This document shows, in pieces, positions 19,585 to 28,322 of a stretch of DNA of 64,000 nucleotides (within the stretch, counting starts at the first letter, position 1; every line of letters begins with the position of its first letter). The notes beneath the pieces are model-generated. The model saw nothing but the letters and a program-made list of their open reading frames with translations. It had not been told where the DNA came from and made no database searches. A program made the position numbers and the translations under genes. The stretch is from Streptosporangium violaceochromogenes (lineage in GTDB: Bacteria > Actinomycetota > Actinomycetes > Streptosporangiales > Streptosporangiaceae), in the NCBI RefSeq assembly GCF_014654615.1, contig NZ_BNBB01000001.1:186001-250000 (forward strand), in the 5' to 3' direction.

Positions 19585-20520
19585 ATGCGCGTCCTGGTGG
19601 CCCTGGGAGGAAACGCGCTGCTGCGACGGGGGCAGAGTCCCGACGCCGCCGTCCAGCGCGAGAACGTCAGCGTCGCGGTCACGGCGCTGGCGCGGCTGGC
19701 CGAGAACAACGAGCTGATCATCACGCACGGGAACGGCCCGCAGGTGGGCGTGCTGGCGCTGGAGAGCGCCGGCGACGCCAACCTCACCAGGCCCTACCCC
19801 CTCGACACCATCGGCGCCGAGACGCAGGGCATGATCGGCTACTGGCTGCTGCAGGCCCTGCAGAACGCGCTGCCGGGCCGGCAGGTCGCCTCGGTGATCA
19901 ACCAGACGCTGGTCTCGGCGGTGGACCCGGCCTTCGAGGACCCCACCAAGTTCGTCGGCCAGGTCTACGAACGGGCCGAGGCCGAAAAGCTCGCCGAGGA
20001 GTACGGCTGGACGGTCAAGCGGGACGGCCGGTACTGGCGCAGGGTCGTGCCCTCCCCCGCCCCGCAGCGGGTCGTGGAGACCCGCCTGCTGCGCCGCCTG
20101 GTCCGCGACGGCGTCGTGACGGTCTGCGCGGGCGGCGGCGGCATTCCGGTCATCCGCAACGACCGGGGCCGGCTGCAGGGGGTCGAGGCCGTCGTCGACA
20201 AGGACCTGACGGCCTCGATCCTCGCCGAGGCGCTGGAGGCCGACGTCTTCATGGTCCTCACCGACGTGCCGAGAGTGGCCAGGCACTTCGGCACCCCTCG
20301 GGAGGAGGAGATCGCCCACACCACACCGCACCGGCTCCGCGCCGAGCACTTCCCCGCCGGTTCCATGGGACCGAAGGTGGAGGCGGTCTGCCGGTTCGTG
20401 GAGACGACCGGCGACATGGCCGCGATCGGCAGGCTGGACGAGGCCGAGCAAATCCTGCGGGGCACGGCCGGCACCGTCGTCACGCCCAACGCGACCTGGC
20501 CGCTGGCCAGCACCCTGTGA
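19585..20520 (+). CDS. arcC: Carbamate kinase
   Basis: Transfers phosphate from carbamoyl phosphate to ADP, giving ATP, CO2 and ammonia; the energy-yielding end of the arginine deiminase pathway. The 311-residue protein begins MRVLVALGGNALLRRGQ and has HGNGPQVGVLALES, VCAGGGGIPVIRN, VVDKDLTASILAEALEAD and GSMGPKVEAVCRF, all carbamate-kinase signatures. It begins 3 bases after argF and ends 32 bases before a very strong hairpin terminator. Confidence 0.97.
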   Translation: MRVLVALGGNALLRRGQSPDAAVQRENVSVAVTALARLAENNELIITHGNGPQVGVLALESAGDANLTRPYPLDTIGAETQGMIGYWLLQALQNALPGRQVASVINQTLVSAVDPAFEDPTKFVGQVYERAEAEKLAEEYGWTVKRDGRYWRRVVPSPAPQRVVETRLLRRLVRDGVVTVCAGGGGIPVIRNDRGRLQGVEAVVDKDLTASILAEALEADVFMVLTDVPRVARHFGTPREEEIAHTTPHRLRAEHFPAGSMGPKVEAVCRFVETTGDMAAIGRLDEAEQILRGTAGTVVTPNATWPLASTL

Positions 20521-20551
20521 CCGCCGGGGCCGCCTGCCCCGCCCCGGGCCA

Positions 20552-20587
20552 CGGCCGCCCCCCTCGCCACGGCGAGGGGGGCGGCCG
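20552..20587 (+). terminator. Strong terminator after arcC
   Basis: A 17-bp perfect inverted repeat (arms 20552-20568 and 20571-20587), with only AC between the arms. No T-run follows. It closes the arginine deiminase genes and separates them from the next permease and stress-protein pair. Confidence 0.85.
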
Positions 20588-20640
20588 GTCCCCCGGCATG
20601 ACGGATCATCAGCACACCGACCCAGTCGAGGGGACGACAC

Positions 20641-22065
20641 ATGGTTTCCGTGGCACACCGCCTGTTGCGCACCAAACCCGCCGAGCAGATCGTCGCCGAG
20701 GGGGGACACGGCGAGGGCGGCGAGCTGCGCCGGACCATGACCCTGTGGCAGCTCACCCTCTTCAGCGTCGGCGCCACACTCGGCACCGGCATCTTCGTGA
20801 TCCTGGGGCAGGCCGTGCCCAAGGCGGGCCCGGCGGTGGTGGCCGCCTTCGTGATGGCGGCGATCACCGCCCTGTTCTCGGCCCTGTCCTACGCCGAGCT
20901 GGCCGGCACCATCCCGGTCGCGGGTTCGTCCTACTCCTACGCCTACGCGACCATGGGCGAACTCGTGGCGTGGGTGTGCGGCTGGTGCCTGATGCTGGAG
21001 TACGCCGTCTCGGTGGCGGCGGTGGCGGTCGGCTGGGGCGAGTATCTCAACCACTTCCTCGAAGACCTGTTCAACCGGCGGCTCCCGGACGCCCTCACCC
21101 ACTCCCCCGGCCACCAGGGCGGCGTGATCAACCTCACCGCGATCCTCATCGTGCTGCTGGCCACCTGGCTGCTGCTGCGCGGCGCCTCCGAGAGCGCCGC
21201 CGCCAACGCGGTCTTCGTCCTGATCAAGATCGCGGTGCTGCTGTTCTTCTGCGCCGTGGCCTTCACCGCCTTCCAGGCCGGCAACCTGACGCCGTTCGCC
21301 CCGATGGGCGCGGCCGGCGTCACCGCCGCCGCCTCACAGGTCTTCTTCTCCTACATCGGCTTCGACGCGGCCTCCACCGCGGGTGAGGAGGCCAGAAACC
21401 CCCGGCGTGACCTGCCGCTGGCGATCATCCTGTCCCTGGTCATCGTCACGGTCGTCTACGTGATGGTCGCGCTGGCCGCCGTCGGCGCCATGCCCTGGCA
21501 GCAGTTCAACCCCCACACCACCGAGGCCAGCCTCGCCCTGATCGCCGACCGGGCCACCGCCGCCACCTGGCCGGGCGTCGTCATCTCCTTCGGCGCGGTC
21601 GTCGCCATCGCCAGCGTGGTCCTCACCGTCCTGTACGGCCAGACCCGCATCCTGTTCGCGATGTCGCGCGACGGGCTGATACCCGAGATCTTCGAGAGGG
21701 TGAACCCGCGCCGTCAGGTACCGGTCGCCAACACGCTCATCGTGGCCCTGTTCGTCTCGGTGCTCGCCGGGTTCATCCCGCTCGGCCAGCTCGCCGAGGC
21801 CACCAGCATCGGCACCCTGTTCGCCTTCGCCATCGTCAACGCCGGCGTGCTGGTGCTCCGCCGTACCCAGCCCGGCCTGCCCCGGAGTTTCAAGACGCCC
21901 TTCTTCCCCGTCACGCCGATCCTGGGCGTGGTCTTCTGCTTCGTCGTGATGCTGGGGCTGGCCGGGGTGACCTGGCTGGCGTTCGCGGCCTGGATGGCGG
22001 TCGGGCTGGCCGCCTACTTCCTGTACGGCTTTCGCCACTCGCGTCTCAACCGGAGCGTCCGATGA
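20641..22065 (+). CDS. APC-family amino acid permease, cationic-transporter type
   Basis: 474 residues with about 12 membrane segments. Motif SVGATLGTGIFVILG in the first segment and FFSYIGFDAASTAGEEARNPRRDLPLAI are typical of the CAT/YfnA group, which moves cationic or branched amino acids. A GAGGGGACGACAC stretch precedes the ATG. It overlaps the following universal stress gene by 4 bases, so the two are co-translated. Whether it is a second arginine importer for the deiminase pathway is inference. Confidence 0.85.
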   Translation: MVSVAHRLLRTKPAEQIVAEGGHGEGGELRRTMTLWQLTLFSVGATLGTGIFVILGQAVPKAGPAVVAAFVMAAITALFSALSYAELAGTIPVAGSSYSYAYATMGELVAWVCGWCLMLEYAVSVAAVAVGWGEYLNHFLEDLFNRRLPDALTHSPGHQGGVINLTAILIVLLATWLLLRGASESAAANAVFVLIKIAVLLFFCAVAFTAFQAGNLTPFAPMGAAGVTAAASQVFFSYIGFDAASTAGEEARNPRRDLPLAIILSLVIVTVVYVMVALAAVGAMPWQQFNPHTTEASLALIADRATAATWPGVVISFGAVVAIASVVLTVLYGQTRILFAMSRDGLIPEIFERVNPRRQVPVANTLIVALFVSVLAGFIPLGQLAEATSIGTLFAFAIVNAGVLVLRRTQPGLPRSFKTPFFPVTPILGVVFCFVVMLGLAGVTWLAFAAWMAVGLAAYFLYGFRHSRLNRSVR

Positions 22066-22973
22066 AGATCGAACACATCCTCGCCGGATTCATCCCCGAA
22101 CCCCGAGGCCGTGACGGGCTGGCCCTGGCGGTGCTGATGGCCCGGCAGGCCGGCGCCCGGCTGACGGTCGCCCACGTCCACGCGCCCACCTGGCCGACCC
22201 CCGGCCCCGGCCGGATAGACGCCGAGTGGCGGGCCTACGTGGCCGAGCAGGCCGCGCGGAGCCTGGAGCAGGCGCGCGGGGTCCTGGCGGACGTGACGGA
22301 CGTGCCGATCGAGTACGTCTTCCGCGGTCACCGGGGCAGCGGGCGCGGACTGGTACAGCTCGTCGGCACGACGAGGGCCGACGTGGTGGTCATCGGCTCG
22401 GCTCCCGGAGGCGTGCGGGACCGTATCCGCATCGGCAGCACCGCCGACCAGCTGCTGCACGCCTCCCCGGTGCCCGTGGCCCTCGCCCCCCGGGGATACG
22501 AGGACGGGGTTCCGCCCGGGTTCCGGTGGCTGACCGCGGCCTACCGCCGCGACCCCGCCTCCGACGACGCGGTGCGGCGGGCCTTCCGGCTGGCCGCGCA
22601 GATGGGCGTGCCGCTGCGGCTGATCACCCTGGTGGTGAGCGGCGGGCGGCGGGCGCGAGTCGAGCAGGAGATGTTCGACCGGTTCCGGGAGCGGGTGGCG
22701 GCCGACCTCCGGGCGATCGCCCGGGGGCGGCGGAGCGTCCCGGTGGAGATGAGGGTGCTGGAGGGCGGGAGCGTGGCGGCGGCGCTGGCCGGCCTCGACT
22801 GCGAGGCGTCGATGCTGATCTGCGCCTCCAGCGAAACCGGGCCGCTGCGCCGGGTCTTCCTCGGCGACACCTCCCTGAAGATCATACGCGCGGCGCCGTG
22901 CCCGGTGATGATGCTGCCCAGGGCCCCCCTCAGGAAGCCCGGATCTCCCCGCAAGCCCGAGAAAACCGGATGA
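22062..22973 (+). CDS. Universal stress protein, two Usp domains
   Basis: 303 residues in two tandem Usp-like domains. The first has ILAGFIPEPRGRDGLALAVLMARQ and VVIGSAPGGVRDRIRIGSTADQLLHASPVPV, close to the G-2x-G-9x-G-S/T ATP-binding signature; the second has ICASSETGPLRRVFLGDTSLKIIRAAPCPVMML. Coupling to an amino acid permease by a 4-base overlap suggests it senses ATP or energy state for transport; this is inference. Usp genes often accompany actinobacterial hypoxia or fermentation genes. Confidence 0.85.
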   Translation: MKIEHILAGFIPEPRGRDGLALAVLMARQAGARLTVAHVHAPTWPTPGPGRIDAEWRAYVAEQAARSLEQARGVLADVTDVPIEYVFRGHRGSGRGLVQLVGTTRADVVVIGSAPGGVRDRIRIGSTADQLLHASPVPVALAPRGYEDGVPPGFRWLTAAYRRDPASDDAVRRAFRLAAQMGVPLRLITLVVSGGRRARVEQEMFDRFRERVAADLRAIARGRRSVPVEMRVLEGGSVAAALAGLDCEASMLICASSETGPLRRVFLGDTSLKIIRAAPCPVMMLPRAPLRKPGSPRKPEKTG

Positions 22974-23053
22974 TTCGCCATGCATGATGGGACAAGCGTG
23001 GCGTTTGAGGCGGACCACATCGGATCGGATTCACCATCTTTTTTCCAATCAGC

Positions 23054-23082
23054 TTGACCTTAGGCGCCCACAGCTTTACCGT
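23054..23082 (+). promoter_or_regulatory. bldD promoter
   Basis: TTGACC (23054-23059), exactly 17 bases, TACCGT (23077-23082): the best housekeeping-sigma promoter in the window. It implies a leader of roughly 150 bases before bldD. Confidence 0.72.
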
Positions 23083-23136
23083 CACTGTCCGTAACCACAC
23101 CTCGCGGCGTTATCGGGTAAAGCCCGGCGCTTCGGT

Positions 23137-23176
23137 CACCGATGGTGCCTGCCCCGGGCACCAACCCGGTGGTTGG
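23137..23176. promoter_or_regulatory. Two inverted repeats in the bldD leader
   Basis: CACC-GAT-GGTG at 23137-23147, inside GGTCACCGATGGTGCC, and CCAACC-CGGT-GGTTGG at 23161-23176. The first loosely resembles the BldD box (TNACNC-GNGTNA) and could serve the autoregulation known for BldD; the second would fold as an RNA hairpin upstream of the GGAGG at about 23189. Confidence 0.4.
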
Positions 23177-23241
23177 GGCATAAGTCGTGGAGGAGCACAA
23201 TCAACTGAAAGCAATACATAACAGAGCCGGGGGGCCACACG

Positions 23242-23736
23242 ATGCCGTCTGAATACGCCAAGTCGCTGGGTGCGAGACTCCGCGCCATCCGCACCCAGCA
23301 GGGTCTGTCCCTGCACGGAGTCGAGGAAAAATCCCGTGGTCGCTGGAAGGCTGTGGTCGTCGGCTCCTACGAGCGCGGGGACCGCGCCGTCACCGTGCAG
23401 AAGCTGGCCGAGCTGGCGGACTTCTACGGGGTGCCGGTCGGCGAGCTGCTGCCCGGTGGCGCCGCCCCGAGTCCGCTCGGCCCGACACCGAAGCTTGTCA
23501 TCGACCTTGAGCGTCTTGCCCAGCTCCCGAAGGAGAAGGCCGGGGCGCTGGCCCGGTACGCCGCGACCATCCAGAGTCAGCGTGGCGACTACAACGGCAA
23601 GGTGCTGTCCATCCGCCAGGAGGACCTGCGCTCCCTTGCCGTGATCTATGACAAGTCCCCCAGCGAGCTCACCGAGGAGCTCATCACCTGGGGTGTTCTG
23701 GACCCCGAGGCACGCCGCGCCGTCGAGTCCTTCTGA
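23242..23736 (+). CDS. bldD: BldD, c-di-GMP-dependent master regulator of development
   Basis: Represses sporulation genes during vegetative growth when dimerised by cyclic di-GMP. The 164-residue product starts PSEYAKSLGARLRAIRTQQG and has the N-terminal XRE helix-turn-helix (about residues 10-70; SYERGDRAVTVQKLAELADF). The C-terminal domain keeps the ligand motif Arg114-Gly-Asp116 and, eight residues on, Arg125-Gln-Glu-Asp128: both conserved pairs are intact, with Glu in place of the middle Asp. It is monocistronic, with its own promoter and terminator. Confidence 0.97.
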   Translation: MPSEYAKSLGARLRAIRTQQGLSLHGVEEKSRGRWKAVVVGSYERGDRAVTVQKLAELADFYGVPVGELLPGGAAPSPLGPTPKLVIDLERLAQLPKEKAGALARYAATIQSQRGDYNGKVLSIRQEDLRSLAVIYDKSPSELTEELITWGVLDPEARRAVESF

Positions 23737-23750
23737 CGACCCGCCCGACC

Positions 23751-23775
23751 GTGGGTACGCCCGTGGCGTACCCAC
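23751..23775 (+). terminator. bldD terminator
   Basis: Perfect 10-bp stem GTGGGTACGC/GCGTACCCAC with loop CCGTG, 14 bases after the bldD stop. Confidence 0.75.
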
Positions 23776-23873
23776 CCGTCGGAAATCTTGCTCTCTCGTT
23801 AGAACATGACCTGCACCCCGCCACGATGACGATCGCTGTGGTAGGAAAAGGCAAACATGGCATTTAACGAGAT

Positions 23874-25088
23874 GTGGTGGACATGGCCCGGGGAGAGGAT
23901 CGCCACGATCACTCTCAAACACGTCCTAAAAGCCGTCTCGGCACGATCAAGGCGGCGCTGGGGTCGACCAAGACCCGTGCCTTCCTCCGGCTGCTGACCT
24001 CCGTCGGGGGCAGCAGGACACAGCACACCCTCCGGCTGCTGCCGTTCGTCGTCATGGCCGTGGTGGCCCTGATCGACTTCGGCTCCGGGCCGACCTCGGG
24101 GCTGCTGCCCCTGCTGGCCCTGGGCCCCGCCTTCGCCAGTGTGGCCTGCGGGCTGACCAGGACCACGGTGATCGGCCTCCTCGCGCTGGCGCTGTGCGTC
24201 GTCCTCGGCCTCTACAACGACGTCCTCTGGATGCCCCGCACCAACATCACCATGGTCGCGATCTTCGGCGTCACGCTGGCCAGCGTGCTGGCCAGCGCCG
24301 GGCGGCTGCGCCACGAACGCCAGCTCGCCGACGTCCGCTCGGTGGCCGAGGCCGCCCAGCGGGTCCTGCTGCGGCCGGTGCCGCGCCGGGCGGGGCCGGG
24401 CATCGGCGTGGCCGTGTCCTACACCTCGGCCACCGCCGAGGCCCGCATCGGCGGCGACCTGTACGAGGTGGTCACCACACCGCACGGGGTGCGGATCATC
24501 GTGGGAGACGTCCAGGGCAAGGGGCTGGAGGCCGTGGAGACCGCCGCGGTGGTGCTCGGCGCCTTCCGGGAGGCCGCCCACGACGAGGCCAAACTCCAGG
24601 GGGTGGTGGTCCGGCTGGAGAACGCGCTGACCAGGGAGCTGTCGGGCGAGCAGTTCGTCACCGCCATCCTGGCCGAGATCACCGACCTGGCCGAGAACAC
24701 CGCCATCACCATCATCAACTGCGGTCACCCGGCTCCGATGGTGCTGGGCGCCGACGGCCGGCGCTGGTTCGCCGACCCTCCCGACGAGGCGCTGCCCCTG
24801 GGCATGGGCTCGTTGAAGGCGAGCGAGCCGGTGCCGCACCAGATCCTGTTCGGGCCCGGCGACCAGGTTCTCTTCTACACCGACGGCGTCGTCGAGGCTC
24901 GCGATGGAACGGGACAGTTTTACCCGCTGTACTCCAGGGCGCACCTGCTGAGGGGAACCGACCCGCAGCTCGCGCTGGACGCCCTCCGCGCCGACCTGCT
25001 GCGTCATGTGGGAAGGCCGCTGAGCGACGACGCCGCGATGCTCCTGCTGCGTCACCGCGCCGCCCGTCAGGCCGCCTCGGCCGCCTGA
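23874..25088 (+). CDS. Membrane-bound SpoIIE/PP2C-family phosphatase (RsbU-like)
   Basis: 404 residues. The N-terminal third has three or four hydrophobic segments (LRLLPFVVMAVVALIDF, LLPLLALGPAFASVACGL, IGLLALALCVVLGLY); the rest is a Mn/Mg-dependent phosphatase with GGDLYEVVTT, VGDVQGKGLEAVETAA, NCGHPAPMVLGADG, FYTDGVVEARDG and SDDAAMLLLRH, all metal-ligand motifs intact. Such proteins dephosphorylate anti-anti-sigma factors and so release stress or developmental sigma factors; no partner gene is nearby. Tandem GTG start codons at 23874; an ATG two codons later is also possible. Confidence 0.88.
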   Translation: MVDMARGEDRHDHSQTRPKSRLGTIKAALGSTKTRAFLRLLTSVGGSRTQHTLRLLPFVVMAVVALIDFGSGPTSGLLPLLALGPAFASVACGLTRTTVIGLLALALCVVLGLYNDVLWMPRTNITMVAIFGVTLASVLASAGRLRHERQLADVRSVAEAAQRVLLRPVPRRAGPGIGVAVSYTSATAEARIGGDLYEVVTTPHGVRIIVGDVQGKGLEAVETAAVVLGAFREAAHDEAKLQGVVVRLENALTRELSGEQFVTAILAEITDLAENTAITIINCGHPAPMVLGADGRRWFADPPDEALPLGMGSLKASEPVPHQILFGPGDQVLFYTDGVVEARDGTGQFYPLYSRAHLLRGTDPQLALDALRADLLRHVGRPLSDDAAMLLLRHRAARQAASAA

Positions 25089-25121
25089 ACGGACGGCGAG
25101 GACCGCGCCAAGGACACGAAG

Positions 25122-25165
25122 GGCCCCGGTCCCCTCGCGTCCGCCTCGCGGGGGAGGGCGGGGCC
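25122..25165. terminator. Bidirectional hairpin between convergent genes
   Basis: Outer 7-bp stem GGCCCCG/CGGGGCC (25122-25128/25159-25165) encloses an inner stem made from CCCCTCGCG and CGCGGGGG. It lies between the phosphatase and HEPN genes, which point toward each other. Confidence 0.6.
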
Positions 25166-25224
25166 GGGGGAACGGGGAGGAAGGGACGGGGCCGGTGGAG
25201 CCAGGGGCGAGAGGCGGAGACGGG

Positions 25225-25671
25225 TCAACCGGCCAGGGGGACGTGGGTCGGCAGCGTCTGCTGGGTGGGCACGCCGAGCAGCCGCTCCACCGTGGCGACG
25301 AAGCGCTCGGCCTCGGAGATCAGCTCCTCGGCGTCGCGCGCCGAGACCACGCGGGTCATGCCCGCCTCGGCCGCGGCGCGTTTGGTGGCGCTGATCGCGA
25401 AGTAGGGGGCCCAGTCGGCCAGGCGGGGCTCGGCCTCGGGCAACAGCTCCCAGGCGCTGCGCAGCCGGCGCCTGCGGCCGTCCATGGGACGCGGGCGGGC
25501 GGCCAGGATGGCCGCCGCGGCCCGAAGCGCCGCCAGGTGGGCCGCGACGTAGCGGGTTGCGGAGGTGCGGGCGGCGGCGGCCTCGTCGAGGCAGTCACGC
25601 GCGTCGGTCAGGTGCGCCCGCACGGTGGACGACAGCCGGGGCCCATCGGAATCGCTGAGCCGAGGGGTCAT
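25225..25671 (-). CDS. SAV_6107-type HEPN-domain protein
   Basis: 148 residues, nearly all helical. The pattern TVRAHLTDARDCLDEAAAARTSATRYVAAHLAALRAAAAIL, then WELLPEAEPRLADWAPYFAISATKRAAAEAG, matches the actinobacterial SAV_6107 HEPN family. HEPN proteins are often RNases or toxin-like, but the R-x4-6-H catalytic motif is not evident, so an RNA-binding or structural role is as likely. ATG at 25671 follows AAGGAGG with an 8-base gap. Its closeness to metF and a polyprenyl synthase agrees with Streptomyces gene order. Confidence 0.78.
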   Translation of the reverse strand: MTPRLSDSDGPRLSSTVRAHLTDARDCLDEAAAARTSATRYVAAHLAALRAAAAILAARPRPMDGRRRRLRSAWELLPEAEPRLADWAPYFAISATKRAAAEAGMTRVVSARDAEELISEAERFVATVERLLGVPTQQTLPTHVPLAG

Positions 25672-25955
25672 GTGCTTCAGCCTCCTTGGTCGCAAGCGGC
25701 TCCCGGCGATTTCGCCGGTCAGGTCAACGTTCGCAGACCCCACCGACAAATCACCGGGCGGCCGGACGAGGAGCTTCCCCTCTCCCCGTCCGATCCCCGC
25801 CCGGCCCGTACCGCCTTCGCGGGCGGCGGGGGCAGGGGGGCCACCCTTGGGACGTGAGCCGCGAGCCTCACGTCATTACATCGAACATAAATTCGATCAC
25901 TGACAGTGTCAAGTAAACCGTCGAACAAAGGTCCGGCCCTCTCCGGACACGCGAA

Positions 25956-25985
25956 AGCCCCGGGAGATCGAGATCTCCCGGGGCT
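25956..25985 (-). terminator. Terminator downstream of the L,D-transpeptidase gene
   Basis: Perfect 13-bp stem AGCCCCGGGAGAT/ATCTCCCGGGGCT around CGAG. On the minus strand it is followed by TTCGCG, with no real U-run. It closes the transpeptidase gene (stop at 26118). Confidence 0.75.
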
Positions 25986-26117
25986 CCCCCCTCGCGGGCG
26001 CCCGGGGCGCCCTTCCCCTCCGCCCCGGACGTCCGCCCGCGCCCTCGGCGCCTTCCCCGCGCGTTCCGTCCCGCCTCCGCCTCCGCCCCGCCTCCGGCTT
26101 CACCGGCGGCGGCGCGG

Positions 26118-26909
26118 TCAGCGGACGAACCTGCCGCGCACGTGCACCGGCACCCCGGTGCCCAGCAGTCCGGGCAGGATCGCCGCCACGTGCATCGGCA
26201 GCCGCACACAGCCGTGCGAGGCCGGGGACGGCGGCACCGACAGCGCGCCGTGGAAGGCGATGCCGCCGTTGAAGAAGATCGGGTTGTACAGCTGCCCCAG
26301 GTAGGACCTGTGCCATCCCTTCCTGCGCCAGGTCGTCTTGAAGTCCCCGGTCGGCGTGCGGGCGTCGCCGCAGAACCGCTGGGTCCTGCCCTGCCAGACG
26401 GCCGTCTCGCAGTACGGCACGCCGCTGCCGGAGGAGAGGTGGCTGATCAGCCGCACCCGGCCGTCGACGTAGAGAACCATCACCTGCCGGGTGAGGTCCA
26501 CCTCGACCCTGGTCGGCCTGCCCCGGGGCACCAGAACCCTCGGAGCGCGGGGGCTCTCTAGAGCGTTCCAGGTCCGGCTCGCCACGGTACTGGTCAGGGG
26601 GATGCCGTTGACCTTCTGGAAGGCCCAGATCGCGGCCTGGGTCGCCCCGCCGTACTGGCCGTCGAGCCTGCCGGGTTCGTAGCCGAGTTCCCTCAGCCTG
26701 ACCTGGAGCGTCCTGACCGCGCTCCCCCGGGCCCCCAGCCTGAGGGTCGCGCCGGGGGCGGCGAACGCGGTCGCCGCCCCCGGCGCGACGGCCGCGGCCG
26801 TCGTGGTGGCGGCCTGGGCGCTCGCGGCGCCGCCCGCCCCCAGGGAAGACAGGAACACGGCTCCCGCCGTCATGAGTGCGGCCACCGCGGGCCGCCGTCC
26901 AACCCCCAC
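26118..26909 (-). CDS. Secreted L,D-transpeptidase with peptidoglycan-binding domain
   Basis: Cross-links peptidoglycan stems (3-3 links) outside the membrane. 263 residues: signal peptide (about 1-34, GVGRRPAVAALMTAGAVFLSSLGAGGAASAQA), a PG_binding_1 domain (LRLGARGSAVRTLQVRLRELGYEPGRLDGQYGGATQAAIWAFQKVNG), and a YkuD catalytic domain ending in HGALSVPPSPASHGCVRLP, with the catalytic SHGCVRL Cys/His. Divergent from the YbaK gene. Confidence 0.93.
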   Translation of the reverse strand: MGVGRRPAVAALMTAGAVFLSSLGAGGAASAQAATTTAAAVAPGAATAFAAPGATLRLGARGSAVRTLQVRLRELGYEPGRLDGQYGGATQAAIWAFQKVNGIPLTSTVASRTWNALESPRAPRVLVPRGRPTRVEVDLTRQVMVLYVDGRVRLISHLSSGSGVPYCETAVWQGRTQRFCGDARTPTGDFKTTWRRKGWHRSYLGQLYNPIFFNGGIAFHGALSVPPSPASHGCVRLPMHVAAILPGLLGTGVPVHVRGRFVR

Positions 26910-27049
26910 CTGCGATCATCCCTTCGCGTCGTCTCGCGTCGTCTCGTGTCGCCCAAGACCGGGTCAAGGGACGATAGCGCACTAACCTCCCACGCCCCAG
27001 CAATGGTTATGAAACAACAATCAATGGTCAACCTGGTTAGAGTGGCCGC

Positions 27050-27529
27050 GTGTCACAAAAGTTGCACCCCAATGTCGAGAAGGTCGCCGCCGTCCTGAGG
27101 GAGCACGGCGCCACCGGCGAGATCATCGTGTTCGCCGAGGCCACCCCGACCGCCGCCACCGCCGCCGCCCAGCTGGGCTGCGAGGTCGGCGCCATCGCCA
27201 ACAGCCTGGTCTTCGACGCCGACGGCGAACCCCTTCTCGTGCTCACCAGCGGCGCCCACCGGGTGAACACGGACCTGATCGCCGAGACGGCCGGCGCCGC
27301 GAAGGTGCGGCGGGCCGCCCCCGGCTTCGTCCGCGAGGCCACCGGCCAGGTCATCGGCGGTGTCGCCCCGGTCGGCCACCCCGCCCCGATCAGAACGCTC
27401 GTCGACGTCTGGCTGGAGGAGCACGAGGTGGTCTGGGCCGCCGCCGGTCACCCGCACACGGTCTTCCCGACCTCCTTCGCAGAGCTCGTGCGCCTCACCG
27501 GCGGGACCCCCGCGCGGGTGGAACGGTGA
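27050..27529 (+). CDS. YbaK/ProX-type aminoacyl-tRNA deacylase
   Basis: 159 residues of the YbaK/prolyl-tRNA editing family, which hydrolyse mischarged tRNA. Motifs: ATAAAQLGCEVGAIANSLVF (with the conserved lysine position replaced), GAHRVNTDLIAETAG, and TGQVIGGVAPVGHPAP (G-x-PPxG loop). GTG start at 27050. A TAGAGT -10-like box lies 6 bases upstream, so the mRNA is probably leaderless. Confidence 0.85.
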   Translation: MSQKLHPNVEKVAAVLREHGATGEIIVFAEATPTAATAAAQLGCEVGAIANSLVFDADGEPLLVLTSGAHRVNTDLIAETAGAAKVRRAAPGFVREATGQVIGGVAPVGHPAPIRTLVDVWLEEHEVVWAAAGHPHTVFPTSFAELVRLTGGTPARVER

Positions 27530-27562
27530 CGCGACCCGGCCCGTGACCGGCGCCGGCGACCG

Positions 27563-27588
27563 CCCGCCGCGCCGTACGGCGCGGCGGG
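27563..27588. terminator. Perfect palindrome after the YbaK gene
   Basis: 26-base perfect palindrome: the arm CCCGCCGCGCCGT is followed directly by its complement. It lies 33 bases after the stop codon and folds as a GTAC-loop hairpin. Confidence 0.65.
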
Positions 27589-27733
27589 GCCGGGCGCTTC
27601 ACCGGACGCCCGGACCGTCCGCCGCTGTGAGCGCCTCGGGTGTGAAGTGTGCGAAATATTTAGCAAAATCCCCAACGTCGCTTTGGTTACCTTGAGCGGT
27701 TCCTGCGACGTCGGCCCTGCTAAGGTGCGTTGC

Positions 27734-28285
27734 GTGATCGGACTGCGACGGGTCGGCCCCGATGAGTTCACCACCCGGCTGGACGCGGTCCTCGACATCT
27801 ACAGGGCCGCGATGTGCCCGCCCGCCGACCAGCTCACCGGCCGCAAGGCGATCATGGGAAGCCACGCCACGCACCCGGGGTTCGCCTGCCTGTTCGCCGA
27901 GCTTCCCGACGGCGCGCCGGTGGGCGTCGCCTACGGCTTCCACGGCGAGCCCGGCCAGTGGTGGCACGACGTCGTCCATCGGGCGATGACCGAGCAGGCC
28001 GGGGAGAAGGCCGCGCACGAGTGGCTCGGCGACGCCCTGGAGCTCGCCGAGATCCACGTCCACCCCGACCACCAGGGCGGGGGTGTCGGCCGGGCCATGA
28101 TCGCCGGCCTGTGCGAGGGCCGCCCCGAACGCACCGCCGTGCTGTCCACCCGCGACCGGCCCACCACCGCCCGGCACCTCTATCGCGCCATGGGCTTCGA
28201 GGACCTGCTCACCCGGTTCGTCTTCCCCGGCGGCTACGAGAACTACGCGATCGTCGGGGCGCGGCTCCCACTGCCCCGCCGGTAG
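27734..28285 (+). CDS. GNAT-family acetyltransferase
   Basis: 183 residues. The acetyl-CoA-binding motif A reads LAEIHVHPDHQGGGVGRAMI (Q-x-x-G-x-G/A), followed by TTARHLYRAMGFEDL, the usual last helix and strand. The substrate is unknown. I prefer the GTG at 27734 (VIGLRRVGPDEF) because TAAGGT (27721-27726) sits 7 bases before it, as for a leaderless transcript; a longer frame from 27647 would span the likely promoter. Confidence 0.82.
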   Translation: MIGLRRVGPDEFTTRLDAVLDIYRAAMCPPADQLTGRKAIMGSHATHPGFACLFAELPDGAPVGVAYGFHGEPGQWWHDVVHRAMTEQAGEKAAHEWLGDALELAEIHVHPDHQGGGVGRAMIAGLCEGRPERTAVLSTRDRPTTARHLYRAMGFEDLLTRFVFPGGYENYAIVGARLPLPRR

Positions 28286-28322
28286 GCGCGGGCGGCGCCC
28301 ACCGGCGGGCGGGCCGGCGGCT

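Noticed and set aside
25225..25671. HEPN protein considered as half of a HEPN/MNT toxin-antitoxin pair
   Set aside because: No nucleotidyltransferase gene is adjacent and no clear catalytic R-x-x-x-x-H motif is visible.
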